From contig JAFGKV010000095.1 of assembly GCA_016928395.1 (NCBI GenBank), forward strand, positions 1 through 5,551: 5,551 nt of DNA. Reading direction: 5' to 3'. The translations under genes and the position numbers were made by a program. Under the pieces are notes generated by a model, which worked only from the letters and a program-made list of their open reading frames with translations, ran no database searches and was not told the origin of the DNA. Below are positions 5,251-5,551 of the stretch, piece after piece; position 1 is the first letter of the stretch; the number at the start of each line of letters is the position of its first letter. Origin of the DNA: Candidatus Fermentibacterota bacterium. Lineage in GTDB: Bacteria; JAFGKV01.

Positions 5251-5551
5251 TCACTCGACGTTCAGATGCCGTTGAGCCGTAAAGATACCCTCTGTGATTG
5301 GCTTGCGGGTCGAATCCAACTGATTGATCAGCATCCCGGAGAACGTTCCTTCCACAACGCCTCCGACCTTCCCATAAGCGGAAACGGCAATGGTAACGGT
5401 TTCGGAGTCGTAGTTGCTGAAAGGGGGCTTGATGAATGAACAGGTCGCGCCAGCGTCCTCATCGAACTGTCCGGTGGCCGTGCCGGGAATTTCCAGCATC
5501 AGGGTCCACTCGCTTTCGTCCCCGCCGCTCGTAATGCTGGTGCTGTTTTCA
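5251..5551 (-). CDS. C-terminal part of an unrecognised beta-rich protein
   Basis: The minus-strand frame is open to the right edge of the window, so the gene is partial and its start lies outside. The visible 100 residues begin ENSTSITSGGDESEWTL and end QRHLNVE before TGA at 5253-5251. Alternating hydrophobic and polar residues (TVTIAVSAYG, GTFSGMLINQ) suggest a beta-sandwich. The GxVGGVVEGTFSGML...ITEGIFTAQR pattern resembles the C-terminal half of small secreted or lipoprotein-like domains that end in a GTFSG...GxF.V.R motif. I cannot name the family. One Cys (in ATCSF) is present. The gene precedes an attC-like site in the same orientation, as the gene of an integron cassette would. Methionines inside this stretch, such as that at 5499, are unlikely starts because the sequence before it reads as protein. 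Confidence 0.65.
   Translation of the reverse strand, partial: ENSTSITSGGDESEWTLMLEIPGTATGQFDEDAGATCSFIKPPFSNYDSETVTIAVSAYGKVGGVVEGTFSGMLINQLDSTRKPITEGIFTAQRHLNVE

Overview
The window looks like a piece of a GC-rich, environmental, Gram-negative type chromosome. No rRNA, tRNA or housekeeping marker fixes the lineage. The intergenic DNA is full of simple-sequence arrays and the right third looks like integron-cassette DNA, so this reads as accessory sequence. The taxonomic guess is inference only.

Layout. Positions 1-388 hold no convincing gene. They contain a 25-bp-period direct repeat (34-79), a run of three hairpins (117-192), a short hexamer array (203-232) and an 8-bp tandem array (300-395). 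On the minus strand follow two genes separated by 2 nt: a YfcE/MJ0936-type phosphoesterase with degraded metal-site motifs (679-1179), then a small PqqD-like/RRE protein (389-676) whose stop codon lies inside the 8-bp array. A divergent intergenic region of about 320 bp carries two further degenerate repeat patches. On the plus strand, 1499-3640 encodes a full-length DUF255/YyaL-type protein (N-terminal thioredoxin-like domain with CHWC, C-terminal six-hairpin-like domain).

The right part is on the minus strand and differs in character. From the right edge leftwards it holds the C-terminus of an unrecognised protein (5251-5551), a hairpin with the architecture of an integron attC site (5058-5146), a DUF4180 gene (4697-5026), a second, weaker attC-like site (4559-4607), a polymerase-beta-type nucleotidyltransferase gene (3971-4549) and a broken SAM-methyltransferase remnant (3619-3989). 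One gene follows closely behind each attC-like core, all in one orientation. That is what an array of gene cassettes without a visible integrase (a CALIN) looks like.

The methyltransferase remnant lacks its 5' end and carries a 1-nt frameshift. It also supplies the stop codons of both neighbours: the TAG of the nucleotidyltransferase and, from the opposite strand, the TGA of the DUF255 gene. The most notable points are this remnant, the attC-like sites, the probable pseudoenzyme phosphoesterase paired with a PqqD-like protein, and the crowd of unrelated short-period arrays at gene borders. I could not show a complete new multi-gene system in this window.
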